Source: GCA-002282575 sp964519885
GTDB lineage: Bacteria; Pseudomonadota; Gammaproteobacteria; Thiomicrospirales; Thiomicrospiraceae
DNA length: 64,000 bases
Assembly (NCBI GenBank): GCA_964519885.1
Contig: CAZFLX010000011.1
Span: 1 to 64,000, forward strand
Reading direction: 5' to 3'
The first letter of the stretch is position 1; every line of letters begins with the position of its first letter. Below the pieces are notes generated by a model that searched no databases, had not been told where the DNA came from, and was given only the letters and a program-made list of their open reading frames with translations. Position numbers and translations under genes: made by a program. Of the stretch, positions 60,569 to 64,000 are shown piece by piece.

Positions 60569-60641
60569 TCGTGCCGATTAGTCATAAATTTAGGTTTTGA
60601 TAAGCTGGGTATAAATTATTTTTTAATGAGGAGTTTTATAA

Positions 60642-61196
60642 ATGGCAAAAGTCGTGGTGGTTTATCACAGTGGTTATGGTCATACGCAAAAACAAGCGGA
60701 GGCAGTCGCGTCAGGTGCTAATGCACAATTGGTGGCGATTGATGCAGAAGGTAATATTGCTGAAGCCGAATGGCAGGCGTTGAACGAAGCGGATGCCATT
60801 ATCTTTGGTTCACCGACTTATATGGGGAGTGTCAGTTGGCAATTCAAAAAGTTTGCTGATGCCAGTTCTAAGCCTTGGTTTAGTCAACAGTGGAAAGATA
60901 AGGTTTTTGGTGGTTTTACCAATTCAGCGACCATGAACGGCGACAAACATGCGACCTTGCAGTTCTTTATCACTCTGGCCATGCAGCACTCGGGGATTTG
61001 GGTGGGAACAGGTTTGATGCCTTCTAATGCCAAGTCTGCTAAGCGTGACGATATTAACTATGTTGGTTCTTTTGCCGGCGCGATGATGCAAACTCCGTCG
61101 GATGCGGGTGTCGATGAAGTCAATGCCGGTGACTTAGCCACGGCTAAACTCTATGGTGAGCGTGTGGCGAAAATTGCGAACCAATTGCGAGGTTAA
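60642..61196 (+). CDS. Flavodoxin-fold NAD(P)H:quinone-type oxidoreductase (WrbA-like)
   Basis: 184 residues. The FMN phosphate loop is seen as VVVYHSGYGHTQKQAEAVA (about 4-22), GSPTYMGSVSWQFKKFADAS marks the second loop, and a WrbA-like segment KVFGGFTNSATMNGDKHAT follows. Two-electron reduction of quinones would fit the MarR/DoxX/pirin neighbours. GAGG precedes the ATG. A terminator ends the operon. Confidence 0.9.
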   Translation: MAKVVVVYHSGYGHTQKQAEAVASGANAQLVAIDAEGNIAEAEWQALNEADAIIFGSPTYMGSVSWQFKKFADASSKPWFSQQWKDKVFGGFTNSATMNGDKHATLQFFITLAMQHSGIWVGTGLMPSNAKSAKRDDINYVGSFAGAMMQTPSDAGVDEVNAGDLATAKLYGERVAKIANQLRG

Positions 61197-61222
61197 CCCA
61201 GCAGTAGAATCGTTTTTGATTT

Positions 61223-61247
61223 AAAAGGGAGCATTAGCTCCCTTTTT
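61223..61247 (+). terminator. Terminator of the MarR-DoxX-pirin-flavodoxin operon
   Basis: AAAAGGGAGC-ATTA-GCTCCCTTTTT, a clean hairpin with T-tract. Confidence 0.92.
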
Positions 61248-61307
61248 CGTTTATAAAGCAGACTAAAATGATTAAAATAGCAAGGTTAGTAAATAGAGGT
61301 AACAGGC

Positions 61308-62258
61308 ATGATTATCGTCACAGGTGGCGCGGGTTTTATTGGTAGCAATATTGTTAAAGCATTAAATGCACAGGGTCATACCGATATTGTGGTGGTCGAT
61401 GACTTAACCGATGGTACTAAGTTCCGTAACCTTGCTGATTTGCTGATTGCTGATTATCAAGACAAAGACGTATTTCGTCAGCGAGTGGTGAACGATCAAC
61501 GCGCCTTGGAAGGCGTTGAAGCGGTGTTTCATCAGGGGGCTTGTTCGGCAACCACCGAATGGAACGGTCAGTATATGATGGATAACAACTATACCTACTC
61601 GCAAGAGTTGCTTGCCGCCTGTCAACGTCAGAATATTCCCTTCTTTTATGCTTCTTCGGCGTCGGTTTATGGCGATGGTCCTGTATTTAGTGAGGGCTTG
61701 GCAAACGAAAAACCGCTCAATGTTTATGGTTACTCTAAATTTTTATTCGATCAGCATGTGCGTCGTGTGTTACCTAAAGCAACAGCGCCAATTGTTGGCT
61801 TCCGTTACTTTAATGTTTATGGCCCGCGTGAGCAGCATAAGGGCAGTATGGCCAGTGTTGCCTTCCATTTGCATCAGCAGATTCTGAAAGGTGAAAATCC
61901 TAAGTTGTTTGGTGCTTACGATGGTTATGAAGCAGGCGGTCAATCGCGAGACTTTATTTTTGTGGAAGATGTGGCTAAGGTGAACTTATGGGCTTGGCAA
62001 CAAGGTGTTAGCGGCATTTACAATCTAGGTACAGGGCGTGCGCAGCCTTTCCGTGACATTGCTGAAGCAGTCATTGCTTATCATGGCAAGGGTGAAATTA
62101 CGTACATTGATTTCCCTGAACACTTAAAAGGTCGCTACCAAAGCTTCACTCAAGCCGATATGGCAGGCTTGCGTACCGCAGGTTACACAGACGCATTTGC
62201 TGATGTCGCAACAGGAACTAAAGCTTATTTAACTTGGTTGACAGAGCAGGGGTTGTAA
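61308..62258 (+). CDS. hldD: ADP-L-glycero-D-manno-heptose 6-epimerase
   Basis: 316 residues, extended short-chain dehydrogenase fold: nucleotide loop TGGAGFIGSNIVKALNAQG at the N-terminus, catalytic region with ASSASVYGDG and the Tyr-x3-Lys in VYGYSKFLFD, then FRYFNVYGPREQHKGSMASV. It makes the heptose donor for the LPS inner core. AGAGG lies before the ATG. The next gene is of the O-antigen ligase family, consistent with an LPS locus. Confidence 0.96.
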   Translation: MIIVTGGAGFIGSNIVKALNAQGHTDIVVVDDLTDGTKFRNLADLLIADYQDKDVFRQRVVNDQRALEGVEAVFHQGACSATTEWNGQYMMDNNYTYSQELLAACQRQNIPFFYASSASVYGDGPVFSEGLANEKPLNVYGYSKFLFDQHVRRVLPKATAPIVGFRYFNVYGPREQHKGSMASVAFHLHQQILKGENPKLFGAYDGYEAGGQSRDFIFVEDVAKVNLWAWQQGVSGIYNLGTGRAQPFRDIAEAVIAYHGKGEITYIDFPEHLKGRYQSFTQADMAGLRTAGYTDAFADVATGTKAYLTWLTEQGL

Positions 62259-62261
62259 GTC

Positions 62262-63491
62262 TTGAGTGTCATGTGGCAAAGTAAGTTAGGTATTTGGCAA
62301 TCTTATTTACTGATTGCGTTTGTGTTTTTCTTGCCGATTTCATCGGCAGCGCCTAATCTCATTTTGTTAGTGATTTTGGTGCTGTGGTTGGTTGAAGCTG
62401 ATTTTACACGCAAATGGCAGCAAATGCGACAACACCCCTTATTTTTCCCCATGCTTGCTTTTGCGTTGATTTATCCTGTGTCTTTGTTATGGACAGAAGA
62501 TATGGCTTGGGGGCAGCATATGGCGGAGCGTCACGCGATTTTCTTGCTATTTCCTTTGCTGTTAACCGTGGTGAGAAAAGAACATCTTGGTTGGTATTTT
62601 TCGGCATTTATTGCCGCTATGACGCTTTCTGAGATTGCCTCTTATGCAGTATGGTTTCATTGGTTAGCCATTCCAGGTATTGATCCTTTAGATCCAGCGG
62701 GTTTTTTGGGGCATTGGGAGTACAATCCTTTTTTAGCCTTAGCCATTTATTTCATGGCCTATCAACTCCTGTTTAACCCCGTTGCTTCTTGGCAGCGTTG
62801 GCTATTTGTGTTGTTCATCATTACCATGACGATTAATATGTTTATTACCGGTGGACGTATTGGACAGATTGCTTATTTTGCCTTAATGGGATTGTTGTTG
62901 TTGCAATACTTTTCCTACAAAGGACGGTTGAAACAAGGCGTCTTGGCTGGTGCGATTGCCTTGCCGTTGATCTTCAGTATCGCCTATCAAAGCAGTGATC
63001 TCTTTCAGACCCGTGTTGATCGCGCTATCCACGAAATTCAAACACATGATGAAACGAAAACAGGCTCGGTCAATGCAAGGTTTATTTATTGGCAAAATAC
63101 CTTGGCAATGATTCCAGAGCACGTGTGGTTGGGTGTCGGTATTGGCGATTTTCCCGATGCCTACAATCAGTTTGTTGGTGATCGGGTACCGCCAGAAACC
63201 TTAATGGGTAAATGGGGCGAAGGAACGGGTCATAATCAGCCACACAATCAGTATCTATTTGAGCTGGCGAGCTTTGGCGTACTAGGCTTTTTGATTTTTG
63301 TATGGTTATGGGCAAGTATTATTCGCCATGCTATTGTGCAAAAAGATGGCCATGCGCATTGGCGTTGGGCGTTTGTCACATTAACCTTAATTGTGATGCT
63401 GACGGATAGTTACTTGCTGGTGCAAGCTTTCTCATATTGGTTTGTCTTTATGATGGCGACTTTGTGGCAACCTAGAGTAACGGCATCATGA
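62262..63491 (+). CDS. O-antigen ligase family membrane protein
   Basis: 409 residues, about ten to twelve helices. The conserved Wzy_C/O-antigen ligase region is visible: ITGGRIGQIAYFALMGLLLL, the long periplasmic loop with HVWLGVGIGDFPDAY, and GHNQPHNQYLFELASFGVLG with the histidine typical of WaaL. It would join O-antigen or another polymer to lipid A-core, or polymerise a glycan. The frame opens at TTG 62262; ATG at 62271 is an equal choice. It follows hldD by 3 bases. Confidence 0.9.
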   Translation: MSVMWQSKLGIWQSYLLIAFVFFLPISSAAPNLILLVILVLWLVEADFTRKWQQMRQHPLFFPMLAFALIYPVSLLWTEDMAWGQHMAERHAIFLLFPLLLTVVRKEHLGWYFSAFIAAMTLSEIASYAVWFHWLAIPGIDPLDPAGFLGHWEYNPFLALAIYFMAYQLLFNPVASWQRWLFVLFIITMTINMFITGGRIGQIAYFALMGLLLLQYFSYKGRLKQGVLAGAIALPLIFSIAYQSSDLFQTRVDRAIHEIQTHDETKTGSVNARFIYWQNTLAMIPEHVWLGVGIGDFPDAYNQFVGDRVPPETLMGKWGEGTGHNQPHNQYLFELASFGVLGFLIFVWLWASIIRHAIVQKDGHAHWRWAFVTLTLIVMLTDSYLLVQAFSYWFVFMMATLWQPRVTAS

Positions 63492-64000
63492 AGGCATTAA
63501 TACAAGCGCTTTCATCATCGCTTTCTTGGGATAAAAAATTAAAGTTATTGGGTTGGTGGTTGTTTGACGCTGAAACACGTCATTATCTGTTAAACATTAA
63601 AACTAAATTTGAGGCTGCTGGCTTAGGTGAGTTGCTGGTCGCACATCCATTTTTGTTTTATATGTTTCGCGCTCATGCGTTTTTATTCAAAGGACATTCA
63701 GAACCACAGCAAATTCTCAATGCCTTGTATTGCCATTATGTGCGTTTGGCGCAATCGCAATCAATCAATACGATGAGTGGCTATTTTAATGAAGGGTCTG
63801 TGTTGTGGCAGCAATCGTTTGAACAGTTGAAGGTAACCTTGTTAATGCAGTATGACAATCGTATGCGCTTCGAAGGGCAACTGAGTTTGAAGTTATTGCT
63901 CAATGATGATGAAGCCTATTTCATTAATTTTGTGCTAGATGGTGATACCGCTAGGGTAGCAGGTGTGCAAGGGGTAAAAGATCATAAAGATACCTATAAA
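63488..64000 (+). CDS. DUF535 (VirK/YbjX) family protein, N-terminal part
   Basis: ATGA overlap with the O-antigen ligase gene; open to the window edge, 171 residues seen. The stretch from MRFEGQLSLKLLLNDDEAYF to FINFVLDGD and VAGVQG matches the core of the DUF535/VirK/YbjX family, which in enterobacteria affects the outer surface and resistance to antimicrobial peptides. No signal peptide. Its coupling to LPS genes fits an envelope role, which is inference. Confidence 0.8.
   Translation, partial: MKALIQALSSSLSWDKKLKLLGWWLFDAETRHYLLNIKTKFEAAGLGELLVAHPFLFYMFRAHAFLFKGHSEPQQILNALYCHYVRLAQSQSINTMSGYFNEGSVLWQQSFEQLKVTLLMQYDNRMRFEGQLSLKLLLNDDEAYFINFVLDGDTARVAGVQGVKDHKDTYK

Overview
The window looks like ordinary chromosome of a Gram-negative proteobacterium of moderate GC. 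Evidence for this is an RND/OprM efflux system, outer-membrane and LPS genes (heptose epimerase, O-antigen ligase family), cbb3 oxidase, monofunctional hisB in a hisBHAF block, hemCDXY, rpoZ-spoT and uvrA-MFS-ssb. The large DUF3683 FAD/Fe-S oxidoreductase is, as far as I know, mainly a betaproteobacterial protein, so I lean to Betaproteobacteria, but a gammaproteobacterium is not excluded.

Layout. 1-5 kb: end of an RND pump, an OprM-type lipoprotein gene that carries a foreign-looking insertion in its signal-sequence region, small genes, an RhlE-type helicase and hslR. 5-10 kb: a 1304-residue FAD/Fe-S oxidoreductase followed by a PIN-type toxin-antitoxin pair, then a diverged second copy of the oxidoreductase's own 3' end. 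10-22 kb: rlmI, tRNA-Thr, a stand-alone MnmC2-like oxidase, HDOD, purU, a thioredoxin-like protein, hemCDXY, a zinc peptidase, a lipoprotein and a beta-barrel with identical terminators, and a helix-turn-helix regulator. 22-30.6 kb: spoT, rpoZ, a poly-HAMP chemoreceptor lying between rpoZ and gmk, then aroK-aroB and an unknown gene.

30.7-40.3 kb: the most interesting block, a tightly coupled chemosensory operon: receptor, CheB, TPR-CheR, CheA-REC hybrid, a lone receiver, an Hpt-REC-REC-GGDEF protein and two CheW-like proteins. Its content parallels the Wsp system of Pseudomonas (chemoreceptor array driving c-di-GMP synthesis), but the order differs and the output protein carries its own Hpt and two receivers, which suggests a multi-step phosphorelay into c-di-GMP.

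40.3-44.6 kb: rimO, a 29-codon membrane peptide gene, hisBHAF. 45-53.5 kb: ccoNOQP, a 44-residue one-helix protein, ccoG, ccoH, ccoI and an EmrE-like transporter translationally coupled to ccoI. Strong hairpins lie between ccoN/ccoO and after ccoP, and CcoO has an extra acidic/basic insertion. 53.5-64 kb: hopJ-family gene, uvrA, YajR-like MFS, ssb, a MarR-DoxX-pirin-flavodoxin redox operon with a clear palindromic operator, hldD, an O-antigen-ligase-family gene and the start of a DUF535 gene.

No rRNA, CRISPR array, prophage or complete insertion sequence was seen.
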